Positions 21,906-29,800 of a DNA stretch of 37,698 nt are shown in pieces; the first letter of the stretch is position 1; each line of letters opens with the position of its first letter. Under the pieces are notes generated by a model that did not search any database, was not told the DNA's origin, and saw only the letters and a program-made list of their open reading frames with translations. The stretch covers positions 1-37,698 of the forward strand of contig JBBRMT010000013.1 in NCBI GenBank assembly GCA_038230695.1, in the 5' to 3' direction. Source of the stretch: QHBQ01 sp038230695. GTDB lineage: Bacteria > Chloroflexota > Chloroflexia > QHBQ01. Both the position numbers and the translations under genes were made by a program.

Positions 21906-23134
21906 GTACCATCATGCACGACCACGATTTGGAGGAAGCGCTCGATGGCATCGAGGGCGACCGCCGCGATATTAGCGTCATCAACCTGGGGCCGCAACAC
22001 CCGGCGACGCACGGCGTGCTGCGCGTGGTGCTGACCCTGGCGGGCGAAGAGGTGCTGAAGGCCGAGGCGGTGGTTGGCTACCTGCATACCGGCATCGAGA
22101 AGACGGCGGAGTACAAGACCTACCAGCAGGCGCTGACCCTCACCGACCGTATGGACTACCTCGCGCCGCTGTCGAACAATTTGGGTTACTGCCTGGCGGT
22201 AGAGAAGCTGCTGGGCATCACCGACCAGATTCCCGCGAAGGCGCAGACGATGCGGGTAATTCTGGCCGAGTTGCAGCGCATCGCCAGCCACCTTGTCTGG
22301 CTGGGCAGCAACGCGCTCGACCTCGGCGCGATGAGCGTGTTCCTCTACTGCTTCCAGGACCGCGAGATGATCCTCGATATGTTTGAGTTGCTCTCTGGCG
22401 TGCGGCTGATGACCAGCTATATCACCATCGGCGGACTGCTGGCCGATATAACCCCCGATTTCCCGCAGAAGCTACGCGGCTTCCTCGAATATTTCCCGCC
22501 CCGCCTGGCCGAGTATCACGGCTTGCTGGACAACAACGAACTATGGCTGGAGCGCACCAAAAACGTTGGCGTGATGAGTCAGGAAACCGCAATGCAATAC
22601 GCCATCACCGGCCCCGCCGCCCGCGCTTGCGGTATTGATTGGGACCTGCGCCGCGACCTGCCCTACACCGGCTACGAACAGTATAAGTTCGCGGTGCCGG
22701 TGCTACAAGATGGTGATGTGTACGCCCGCTATGCGGTACGGATGGCCGAGATTGAGCAGAGCCGCCGCATCGTAGAGCAGGCGCTAGCCGTGCTGCCCAC
22801 TGGCCCCTGGCAGGTTGACGACCCCAAGATTGTGCCGCCCCCCAAGTGGCAGATTAGCGCGTCCATGGAGTCGCTCATCCACCACTTCAAGCTGTACACC
22901 GCTGGCTTCCGCCCGCCGGTCGGTGAGGTGTTCCAGCGGGTCGAGTCGCCGCGCGGCGAGATTGGCTTCTACATCGTCAGCGATGGCAGCCCCCGTCCCT
23001 ATCGGATGCGGGTGCGCGGCCCCTCGTTCGCCAACGTGCAGGTGCTGCCCATGATCATGAAGGGGGGGATGCTGGCCGACGTTATCTCTGACATCGCCAG
23101 CATGGACTTCATCCTCGGTGAGGTGGATCGGTGA
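21902..23134 (+). CDS. nuoD: NADH-quinone oxidoreductase subunit D
   Basis: A 410-residue subunit (49-kDa family) that forms much of the quinone-binding pocket with NuoB. NLGPQHPATHGVLRVVLTLAGE, GYLHTGIEKTAEYKT, MDYLAPLSNNLGY and the terminal MDFILGEVDR are family hallmarks. The length is normal. The start overlaps nuoC (ATGA), and its TGA overlaps the nuoE GTG start, so translation is coupled through nuoC-D-E. Confidence 0.97.
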   Translation: MSTIMHDHDLEEALDGIEGDRRDISVINLGPQHPATHGVLRVVLTLAGEEVLKAEAVVGYLHTGIEKTAEYKTYQQALTLTDRMDYLAPLSNNLGYCLAVEKLLGITDQIPAKAQTMRVILAELQRIASHLVWLGSNALDLGAMSVFLYCFQDREMILDMFELLSGVRLMTSYITIGGLLADITPDFPQKLRGFLEYFPPRLAEYHGLLDNNELWLERTKNVGVMSQETAMQYAITGPAARACGIDWDLRRDLPYTGYEQYKFAVPVLQDGDVYARYAVRMAEIEQSRRIVEQALAVLPTGPWQVDDPKIVPPPKWQISASMESLIHHFKLYTAGFRPPVGEVFQRVESPRGEIGFYIVSDGSPRPYRMRVRGPSFANVQVLPMIMKGGMLADVISDIASMDFILGEVDR

Positions 23135-23775
23135 GCGACAGCCTGAAGGAACAGCTATTGCACTCCAATCCGGCGCAGGATGAACTTGCCAGCGCGGTGA
23201 TTAACCCGCCGAAGCCGGGCGTAACTGCGCCTGACCGCCTGCCTGGCAAGCCGATTACCCTGATGGTCAGCGGTGCGCCCTCGAAGCTGGATCCCGCCAC
23301 CGTGCTACAAGCCGCCACGATTGAGCGCATCAAGGCGATTATTGCCCGCTATCCTGTCGCCCGCTCCGCGTTGCTGCCCGCGCTGCACGTCGCGCAGGAG
23401 GAGCAGGGCTGGCTGCCGCCCGCATACCTGGCCGCTGTCGCCACCATGGTCGGCATCTCCGCTTCTGAAGTGGAGGAGGTCGCCAGTTTCTACAATATGT
23501 TCTACCTCAAACCGATTGGCAAGAACATCGTCAAGGTCTGCACCAGCATCTCCTGCTACCTGTGCGGCAGCGACGTGGCCCTCGCCCGTCTGGAACGCGA
23601 ACTGGGGGTGAAGCGCGGCGAAACCTCCGCCGACGGCAACATCACCCTGCTTGCCGCCGAGTGCCTCGCCGCCTGCGGTGATGCGCCGGTGGCCCAGCTT
23701 AACGATGAGTTTGTGGGCAAGCTGACTGATGAGGTGGTGGCGGGGTTGGTGGGGAAGCTGAAGCAAACTTTATAG
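23131..23775 (+). CDS. nuoE: NADH-quinone oxidoreductase subunit E
   Basis: A 214-residue thioredoxin-like subunit of the NADH dehydrogenase module. It binds the 2Fe-2S cluster N1a through Cys137, Cys142 (C-x4-C) and Cys178, Cys182 (C-x3-C). About 60 residues of poorly conserved N-terminus precede the usual start of the fold (IERIKAIIARYPVARSALLPAL). GTG start, overlapping nuoD by 4 bp. The expected next gene, nuoF, is displaced 4 kb downstream by three unrelated genes, the first of which begins only 18 bp after this stop. Confidence 0.95.
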   Translation: MSDSLKEQLLHSNPAQDELASAVINPPKPGVTAPDRLPGKPITLMVSGAPSKLDPATVLQAATIERIKAIIARYPVARSALLPALHVAQEEQGWLPPAYLAAVATMVGISASEVEEVASFYNMFYLKPIGKNIVKVCTSISCYLCGSDVALARLERELGVKRGETSADGNITLLAAECLAACGDAPVAQLNDEFVGKLTDEVVAGLVGKLKQTL

Positions 23776-23793
23776 TATAGAGGAGAGAATACA

Positions 23794-26073
23794 ATGGAGA
23801 TAATCCCTGATAAGCGTAAGATCGTTGGAATAGTTGAGCAGGCTAAAGACGGCAAGGTATGCCTACCAGATTTCCAGCGGGAATTCGTTTGGACACGAGA
23901 TGGCGTAGCCGACCTATTGCGCTCTATTCTACGCGGCTATTTCGTGGGTTCTCTGCTTTTTCTCCGTTGCGATCCAGAGAAGCCGCCATTCTCTCCCGTG
24001 CTTTTGCGAGGGTCTAAACCACCCTATCAACCTCAGCCCAGTTTGCTCGTACTTGATGGGCAACAGCGGTTGACCTCGCTTCTGTATGCTCTTACGGCCC
24101 CAGAACTTGGCCTTAAAGACTCAAAGCAACAGCGTTTGTTCTTCATCAATTTGCACCTGCTTGTCTCTGATATTGATGATGATGGGATCGTATTTGAACG
24201 CCCTATCGATGAGCTAGAGGGACTAGAGAAGCCTGAAATCCAGTACAAGCAGAGAGTTCTACCAGCTACCAAACTGCTTACCTCAGCGGCCTTCTACAAA
24301 TGGCGAGATGGACTGGAGGATTGGCTCCGTGCTAATAGCCTGGATGATCATCAGAGGTTTCGCGATGAATGGCGCGACCCTTGGACTGATGCTGCACACC
24401 ATTTCCAGAACTTTGAAGTACCTGTGGTGGAGCTTCCGCCCGTATCTGAGGATGATAGCACGGCTATGGGTAGAGTTTGCGCCATTTTTGAAAAGCTGAA
24501 TTCAACAGGTGTCGAGCTATCAGTTTACGACCTATTGACAGCACGCCTTCATCGCTCTGGTATAAGGCTCCATAACCTGTGGGAGCAGGCTTGCAAAAAG
24601 CACAGGCTTATTAGTGAGTGGTCAAAAGGCAACGCCGATACACACAAGTTTGGTGTGATGATTCTGCGTACTCTGGCCCTTCTCAGAGGCAAGGAAGTTA
24701 AGCCCTCTGAACTTATCAACCTAAACCCAAACAATTTCGCCCAAGACTGGCAACGGGCAGCAGCAGCCTTCGAGAATGCCCTAATCCTGATCACCAACTA
24801 TAGTGAAGATGGCTTTGGTGTTTTCGACAACAAATACCTACCTGGCTTTGGCCTAATCCCTGTATTGGCAGCACTACGTGCAGAAATCGATGGTCGGAAG
24901 CTGGGCGAACAACCACGTGCCGACTTGCGTCGCTGGTATTGGTGCAACGTCTTTCTTGAGCGTTACTCAAGTGCAGTGGAAAGCAAGTCGAAAAAAGACT
25001 ACTCCGAAATGCTCAAGTATTGGCTTGAAGGTGATCCCGCACCTTCTGTGTTTGCTGATGCCCACGCCCGAATAGGCTCTGATGGTTACACAATACGAGG
25101 GTTGACCAGCTACGCAAGCGCAGTGTATAGCGGTGTGTTCTGTCTCCTTGCTCTCAACGGCGCACGTGATTGGCGGCGGGGAGAAAGTATCGGCCTGCAA
25201 CAGCTACAGGATCACCACATCTTCCCCCAAGATTACCTTCAGAAGCGAGGTGTCACGGGAAGAAACAACATTAACAGTGTCGTTAATAGGACCTTGATAA
25301 GCGACGAGACTAACAATAAGATTAAAAACAAAGCTCCAGCCACATACATAGAGAGTGCCGAGATCTTTCCATCACACAACCCTGAAGCTCTGCTAACCCC
25401 GCACTTTGTAGATGCGGATGCTTTCTCTGCAATGCAGATGGCTACAGAGAAGATAACGCCTGACGAGTTGAACCTGGTATACGAGGAGTTTTGCAAGGCA
25501 CGCGAGGCCGCAATTATAGCCATGATACGTAGGCGGTGTGGGGTGGGCAACCTCCTCACTCCCTCATCTGCTATTCTACCTGACACTTTGGCAGATGCAG
25601 AAAGGGTGAGCGCGAATGATAGCAAGATAGATAGTGCAAACACTTCATCATCCAATAGAGATGGTGGATCAAGTGCTGATACCAAAGCTTTGATCTGTAT
25701 TGGTCTTGACCAAGACTTTACGGGCAAGAAACCACATAGCTTCTCCTATGCAGACAAGGATTTCGGGCAAGTTAGAACCTGGAAGAACCTTTACGTCCTG
25801 TTCTGTGAGTACCTGTTGAATGCCGAGCCTGATGTGTTTAACGCTCTACCCAGCAGCAGACGGTTCGACCTTACTAAAGGTGCTAATAAAGGTACTAACT
25901 GGGCTTTTAAGCACAGCGATGAAGGCATGGAGAAACCAATTGAGATTGGGAGTATCTATGTCGAAACCAATTGCTCTGCTGAGAGCATCCGTAACAACGT
26001 TGCGGAACTGCTAATAGAGTTTGGCCTTGATCCAAGCAGGTTTAAGGTTTACCTTCGTTTATCCGTTGGCTAA
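23794..26073 (+). CDS. GmrSD/DUF262-type protein with HNH motif, inserted in nuo operon
   Basis: A 759-residue protein. The N-terminal DUF262 (GmrS-like) domain has the nucleotide-hydrolysis motif LDGQQRLTSL (residues 87-96) and an LPDFQREFVW start. An HNH-like motif D473-H-H-I-F-P followed by RNNINSVVNRTLIS and NNKIKN resembles the nuclease part (DUF1524) of GmrD, so both halves appear in one chain. Residues about 630-759 form an extra domain (PHSFSYADKDFGQVRTWKNL) I do not recognise. Relatives are type IV restriction-like enzymes that cut modified phage DNA. Base composition is clearly more AT-rich than nuo, and AGAGGAGA before the ATG is strong. The stop lies in a dispersed repeat (TTTATCCGTTGGCTAACC). 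Probably acquired and expressed with nuo. Confidence 0.88.
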   Translation: MEIIPDKRKIVGIVEQAKDGKVCLPDFQREFVWTRDGVADLLRSILRGYFVGSLLFLRCDPEKPPFSPVLLRGSKPPYQPQPSLLVLDGQQRLTSLLYALTAPELGLKDSKQQRLFFINLHLLVSDIDDDGIVFERPIDELEGLEKPEIQYKQRVLPATKLLTSAAFYKWRDGLEDWLRANSLDDHQRFRDEWRDPWTDAAHHFQNFEVPVVELPPVSEDDSTAMGRVCAIFEKLNSTGVELSVYDLLTARLHRSGIRLHNLWEQACKKHRLISEWSKGNADTHKFGVMILRTLALLRGKEVKPSELINLNPNNFAQDWQRAAAAFENALILITNYSEDGFGVFDNKYLPGFGLIPVLAALRAEIDGRKLGEQPRADLRRWYWCNVFLERYSSAVESKSKKDYSEMLKYWLEGDPAPSVFADAHARIGSDGYTIRGLTSYASAVYSGVFCLLALNGARDWRRGESIGLQQLQDHHIFPQDYLQKRGVTGRNNINSVVNRTLISDETNNKIKNKAPATYIESAEIFPSHNPEALLTPHFVDADAFSAMQMATEKITPDELNLVYEEFCKAREAAIIAMIRRRCGVGNLLTPSSAILPDTLADAERVSANDSKIDSANTSSSNRDGGSSADTKALICIGLDQDFTGKKPHSFSYADKDFGQVRTWKNLYVLFCEYLLNAEPDVFNALPSSRRFDLTKGANKGTNWAFKHSDEGMEKPIEIGSIYVETNCSAESIRNNVAELLIEFGLDPSRFKVYLRLSVG

Positions 26074-26122
26074 CCTGTTGTTACAATCCGCTGGCTGTAT
26101 TTGGTGTTTCAGGAGATTAGCC

Positions 26123-26647
26123 ATGTCAACAAGCACAACCTGGGGAACCAGCGCCAGAGAGCGCACCATCGCATACCCGTGCGACAAGTATGTTGCCCAG
26201 CCTCGCGCCGCCTACTATCGCGGCGTGACGGTCAATGCACCTGCTGCCGCCGTGTTCCGCTGGCTTTGCCAGTTGCGGGTTGCGCCGTATAGCTACGACT
26301 GGCTGGACAACGGTGGGCGGCGCAGTCCGCGAAAGCTGACCCCTGGCGCGGACAAGCTGGCGGTGGGGCAACAGGTGATGACTATCTTCGAGCTAGTCGA
26401 GTTCGCCGCCGACCAGCATATAACCTTGAAGCTGAGGAGCAGGTCGCAGCGCGTCTTTGGCGAGTTGACGGTGAGCTACCTAATCGTGCCGCTGGCTGCC
26501 CACCGCTGCCGCCTATTGGCAAAGTTGGTGGTACAATACCCAGGCGGGGTGTATGGGCAACTGCTCAGCGTCGGGCTGCCCTGGGGCGACCTGCTGATGA
26601 TGCGCCGCCAATTGCTGAACTTCAAGGCGCTGGCTGAGGCCAGTTAG
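26123..26647 (+). CDS. SRPBCC-like ligand-binding-fold protein
   Basis: A 174-residue soluble protein. The pattern VTVNAPAAAVFRWLCQLRVAPYSYDWLDNGGRRSP and the later beta-rich stretch (GELTVSYLIVPLAAHRCRLLAKLVV) resemble the START/SRPBCC fold, which holds small hydrophobic ligands. Function is unknown. The frame stays open 34 codons further upstream, through the end of the nuclease gene and a repeat. The ATG at 26123 with AGGAG 7 bp before it is the natural start. Base composition returns to GC-rich here, so it may not share an origin with the nuclease gene. Confidence 0.75.
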   Translation: MSTSTTWGTSARERTIAYPCDKYVAQPRAAYYRGVTVNAPAAAVFRWLCQLRVAPYSYDWLDNGGRRSPRKLTPGADKLAVGQQVMTIFELVEFAADQHITLKLRSRSQRVFGELTVSYLIVPLAAHRCRLLAKLVVQYPGGVYGQLLSVGLPWGDLLMMRRQLLNFKALAEAS

Positions 26648-26669
26648 GATGACAAAAGGGAGTTAACCT

Positions 26670-27494
26670 GTGCAACCAAACAATCAGCAGAATCCTTACA
26701 TCTTCGGCGATGCCGAGGCCGATCGGCTGCGGTTGGAGACGCAAACGCGGTTGTTTGTTGCCTACCTGCAAACTAACGCCAAGCGGCTGGTGGGCGATAA
26801 TGTTAGAAGCATTTTGGACTTGGGTTGCGGTGAGGGCCAGTTGGCGCTAGTGCTGCACGAGATATACCCCGACGCACGGATCGTGGGCATTGATAAGGAT
26901 GAAAAGGCGCTAGCTAAGGCAAAGCAGGCAGCGCAGCAGGCTAGTGCGGCCAATATGGAGTTCGTGGCTGGTGATATACAGCAGAGGCTGCCCGATGGCC
27001 CGTTCGATCTAGTCTACTGCTCGATGGTATTGCAGCACATCCCTGACCTGGATGCGGTAATGAATGGTGTTTACCAGCGGCTGCAGCCGGGCGGTTGCTT
27101 CTGGGTCAAACAGGCTGACAACAAAACCATGACCTCATATGATAACGAGTCTTACAAGAAGATGTTCAAGCTGTTTTATGCGGCGGTAACAAAACTTGGC
27201 GCTCATCCTGACTTGCCCGATTATATTGACGATGAGTTGCACAAGCATGACTTCACCGATGTTGTTACTGAGTTTGAGGAATACCCCCTCGGTGGCTCGA
27301 CCCCTGAAGGTTGGGCGATGATGGGTATAACCCTCGGTTTGTTCCATAATACCCAGGGTCTGATGGCGAAGATGACTAGCACCAGCGAACAGGAAATCAT
27401 GCGGATGTACATAGATGTGGTCAATGAAGCCACCCTTAACCGCAACAAGGAAGCAGTTCAGACCTTCCGCGATACGATTGCCCGCAAGCCTTGA
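26670..27494 (+). CDS. Class I SAM-dependent methyltransferase
   Basis: A 274-residue Rossmann-fold methyltransferase. Motif I is ILDLGCGEGQLALVLHE (residues 48-64), the acidic motif II is IVGIDKDEKAL (71-81), and FDLVYCSMVLQHIPDLDAVM holds motif IV with its following helix. The C-terminal half (about residues 150-274) is helical and probably forms the substrate lid. The substrate is unknown; the general layout suits a small molecule rather than DNA, and no DPPY/NPPY DNA-methylase motif is seen. GTG start with GGGAG upstream. It follows the SRPBCC-like gene by 22 bp, and a 10-bp hairpin closes the unit. Confidence 0.88.
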   Translation: MQPNNQQNPYIFGDAEADRLRLETQTRLFVAYLQTNAKRLVGDNVRSILDLGCGEGQLALVLHEIYPDARIVGIDKDEKALAKAKQAAQQASAANMEFVAGDIQQRLPDGPFDLVYCSMVLQHIPDLDAVMNGVYQRLQPGGCFWVKQADNKTMTSYDNESYKKMFKLFYAAVTKLGAHPDLPDYIDDELHKHDFTDVVTEFEEYPLGGSTPEGWAMMGITLGLFHNTQGLMAKMTSTSEQEIMRMYIDVVNEATLNRNKEAVQTFRDTIARKP

Positions 27495-27503
27495 TTGTAA
27501 TTC

Positions 27504-27531
27504 CTTACCCCAGGAATAGAGCTGGGGTAAG
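27504..27531. terminator. Perfect 10-bp hairpin after the methyltransferase gene
   Basis: CTTACCCCAG (27504-27513) pairs with CTGGGGTAAG (27522-27531) around GAATAGAG, 10 bp past the stop codon. It lacks a T-run, so it may be a pause or processing site instead of a full terminator. Confidence 0.6.
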
Positions 27532-27825
27532 TCCGGCCAGCGGATTAATGGATTGAATAGGGCAAGATTGGCGTTTGCGATGAGCATTGAATGCACTTCC
27601 ACTGGGCGTATGCCATGCGCCCCTACGTCAATGTTGATGGCTGCAATGAGCATTGATACACTTCACCTGGGCGTATGCCATGCGCCCCTACATCAACGTT
27701 GATGATTACGATGAGCATTGACGCGCTTCATCAGGGCGCACGTCAGTGCGCCCCTACGGATGGACAATCCGTTTAGCAATTAGCTAATCCGCTGGCTCAA
27801 TTCGCTTATCTATGGAGAAACAATC
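27532..27825. repeat. 65/66-bp tandem repeat before nuoF
   Basis: No gene is seen. A unit beginning GAGCATTGA recurs at 27582, 27648 and 27713 (spacing 66 and 65 bp, about 2.75 copies). Each unit carries one hairpin core (27604-27626, 27669-27691, 27734-27757); the third core has different stem bases that still pair (GGGCGCAC/GTGCGCCC). CCAGCGGATTAATGGATT and AATCCGCTGG blocks bracket the array. No clear promoter for nuoF was found, so it may depend on read-through from upstream. Confidence 0.85.
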
Positions 27826-29115
27826 ATGCAACCAACAATCCAAAGCTACCAACCCGCCGTCCTCCGCAACAAGGTCATCCCTGGTATTAGCGCGATTGAC
27901 ACATACATCGCCAATGGCGGTTATGAGGGGCTGAAGGCTGCCCTGAAGATGACCTCCGAAGAAGTGGGCAAAGTGGTATCCGACAGCGGCCTGCGCGGGC
28001 GGGGCGGCGCGGGCTTCCCCACTGGACGCAAGTGGAGCTTCCTGCCGCCGCAGGCCACCAACCCCCGCCCGCGCTATCTGTGCGTCAACGCCGACGAGAG
28101 CGAACCCGGCACCTTCCACGACCGCGAACTTATTGAGCAGAACCCGCATCAGGCCATCGAGGGCATCCTGATTACCTGCTACGCCACTAATATTGCCCGC
28201 GCCTTTATCTACATTCGCGGCGAGATGAAGCATGGGGCGGTGATGTTGGAGCAGGCCATCGCCGAGGCGCGGGCGCACGGCTTTATTGGCGACAATATAC
28301 TGGGCAGCGGCTACGGTGTGGAGATCGTGGTGCACCGCGGCGCGGGCGCGTACATCTGCGGTGAGGAGAGCGCGTTGTTGGAGTCGCTGGAGGGCAAGCG
28401 CGGCTATCCCCGCCTACGTCCGCCATTCCCCGCCGTCTCCGGCCTCTACGCCAGCCCTACCGTGATCAACAACATCGGCACTCTGGCCCATGTGCCACCA
28501 ATTGTCCGCCACGGCGCAGACTGGTTCAAGCAGTTTGGCACCGCCAAGACCCCCGGCCCGATGATCTACTCGATTAGCGGCCACATCGAACGCCCCGGCA
28601 ACTATGAGACCCCCGGCGGCTTCACCATGAACCAGCTAATCGAAATGGCGGGTGGGGTGCGCGGTGGGCGCAAGCTCAAGGCGTTCATTCCCGGCGGTTC
28701 CTCGGCGGCGATTTTGCCTGCCGAGCAGGCCGATGTAGTGATGGACTTCGACAGCCTGCAAGCCGCTGGCTCGATGTTGGGCAGCAGCGCGGTCATCGTC
28801 ATGGACGAGACCACCTGCATGGTGGGCGCGGCTTTGCGAATGTCGGAGTTCTACCGCGAGGAGAGCTGCGGCAAATGCACCCCCTGCCGCGAAGGCACCT
28901 ACTGGCTGGTGCAAATCCTGGAGCGGCTGGAACACGGCGAGGGACGCATGGATGACATCGAGCTGGTCGCCAATGTTGCCACCAACATCGCGGGCAAGAG
29001 CTTCTGCCTGCTGGGCGACTCCGCTGCCCCTTGCATCGTTAGCGGCATCAAGCATTGGCGGGCCGAGTACGAGGCGCACGTTACCGGGCATGGCTGCCCG
29101 TTCCAGCAGCATTAG
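27826..29115 (+). CDS. nuoF: NADH-quinone oxidoreductase subunit F
   Basis: A 429-residue subunit that oxidises NADH; it binds NADH, FMN and iron-sulfur cluster N3. GLRGRGGAGFPTGRKWSF is the NADH/FMN region, NADESEPGTFHDR and GAGAYICGEESALLESLEG are flavin-site signatures. Cys348, Cys351 and Cys354 (ESCGKCTPC) with the later SAAPC cysteine hold the cluster. GGAGA lies about 9 bp before the ATG. It is separated from nuoE by the nuclease cargo and from nuoG by 685 bp of repeats. Its TAG stop is the first triplet of a TAGCCAACGGATT repeat. Confidence 0.97.
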   Translation: MQPTIQSYQPAVLRNKVIPGISAIDTYIANGGYEGLKAALKMTSEEVGKVVSDSGLRGRGGAGFPTGRKWSFLPPQATNPRPRYLCVNADESEPGTFHDRELIEQNPHQAIEGILITCYATNIARAFIYIRGEMKHGAVMLEQAIAEARAHGFIGDNILGSGYGVEIVVHRGAGAYICGEESALLESLEGKRGYPRLRPPFPAVSGLYASPTVINNIGTLAHVPPIVRHGADWFKQFGTAKTPGPMIYSISGHIERPGNYETPGGFTMNQLIEMAGGVRGGRKLKAFIPGGSSAAILPAEQADVVMDFDSLQAAGSMLGSSAVIVMDETTCMVGAALRMSEFYREESCGKCTPCREGTYWLVQILERLEHGEGRMDDIELVANVATNIAGKSFCLLGDSAAPCIVSGIKHWRAEYEAHVTGHGCPFQQH

Positions 29116-29596
29116 CCAACGGATTCGGTTCAACGGAGAAACGGATTGGCTGGCGTAGGGGCGAATCCCATATACCTCCTTGCCGCTCGATGAATCGGTA
29201 GGTTGGTACTTGCACTCAAGGTGAAGAGTTACCGGGGGATGGGGCGTAGCCCCAATCAGTGAAGCTCACTAAACCTGCCAATAATACCAATAACGTTGGT
29301 GCTGGTGTGAAATGGATGGGCGCGATAACTCTGCGCCCCTACGGATAATACATCATCTGCTCGGCGAATTGGTATTAGTTATTGTAGCCGATGAGGTGGG
29401 ATTGGTAAACGTGGCTTCGATGAGCAATAAAGTAGGGCAGCACGGGGCTACGCCCTCACCCCCCGATACTCGACACGCAAGATGCAATCTTGAACCAGAC
29501 TGCTGTTCAATGTTTGCGGTAATAGTCGGTGGGCAATCCGCTTTCTCCGTTTCTCCGTTGAACTTAATCCGTTGGCTAGCCTTTCCCTGCCCCTTA
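29116..29596. repeat. Nested inverted-repeat region between nuoF and nuoG
   Basis: No gene is seen. A 33-bp sequence starting TAGCCAACGGATT (29113-29145) recurs inverted at 29546-29578 with two differences, bracketing 400 bp. Inside, a CCGGGGG...GGGGCGTAGCCCC block (about 29231-29252) recurs inverted near 29453-29475, giving a second, nested pair. Single hairpin cores lie near 29157-29175 and 29309-29340. The whole could fold as a large cruciform or be a decayed composite element. A MITE copy follows immediately. Confidence 0.75.
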
Positions 29597-29686
29597 GGGT
29601 GCGAGTCACGTTTTTGCATATCCAACCAGGGCGGACGCAATCCGCCCCTACGCCACACATACGTTGCAAGAATGTGACGCACACCC
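29597..29686. mobile_element. 90-bp MITE-like palindromic element, copy 2 (reverse orientation)
   Basis: The reverse complement of this 90-bp block matches the element at 3139-3228 with a single difference near one end. It is flanked by its own perfect 9-bp direct repeat, TGCCCCTTA, at 29588-29596 and 29687-29695. That repeat differs from the one around copy 1, which is what independent insertions should show. It ends 16 bp before the -35 box of the nuoG promoter. Confidence 0.85.
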
Positions 29687-29702
29687 TGCCCCTTATTTGC
29701 GC

Positions 29703-29731
29703 TTGTGAAATCATTTACAATCAGTTATAAT
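29703..29731 (+). promoter_or_regulatory. Sigma-70 promoter of nuoG-M
   Basis: TTGTGA (29703-29708), a 17-bp spacer and a perfect TATAAT (29726-29731). The transcript would start near 29738, about 63 bp before nuoG. It makes the distal complex I genes independent of the upstream promoter. Confidence 0.8.
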
Positions 29732-29800
29732 TGTGCCTGAATGTGATAGGCAGCACGCATCCCTCCCCACAGTGGGAGGAGACTTTATGGATGATACAAG

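Noticed and set aside
27582..27762. Possible CRISPR array
   Set aside because: Three units with related, not unique, intervening sequence and no cas genes.
29353..29682. Minus-strand frame resembling the N-terminus of the frame at 3143
   Set aside because: The similarity comes only from the two MITE copies being read in the same frame; it is not a gene family.
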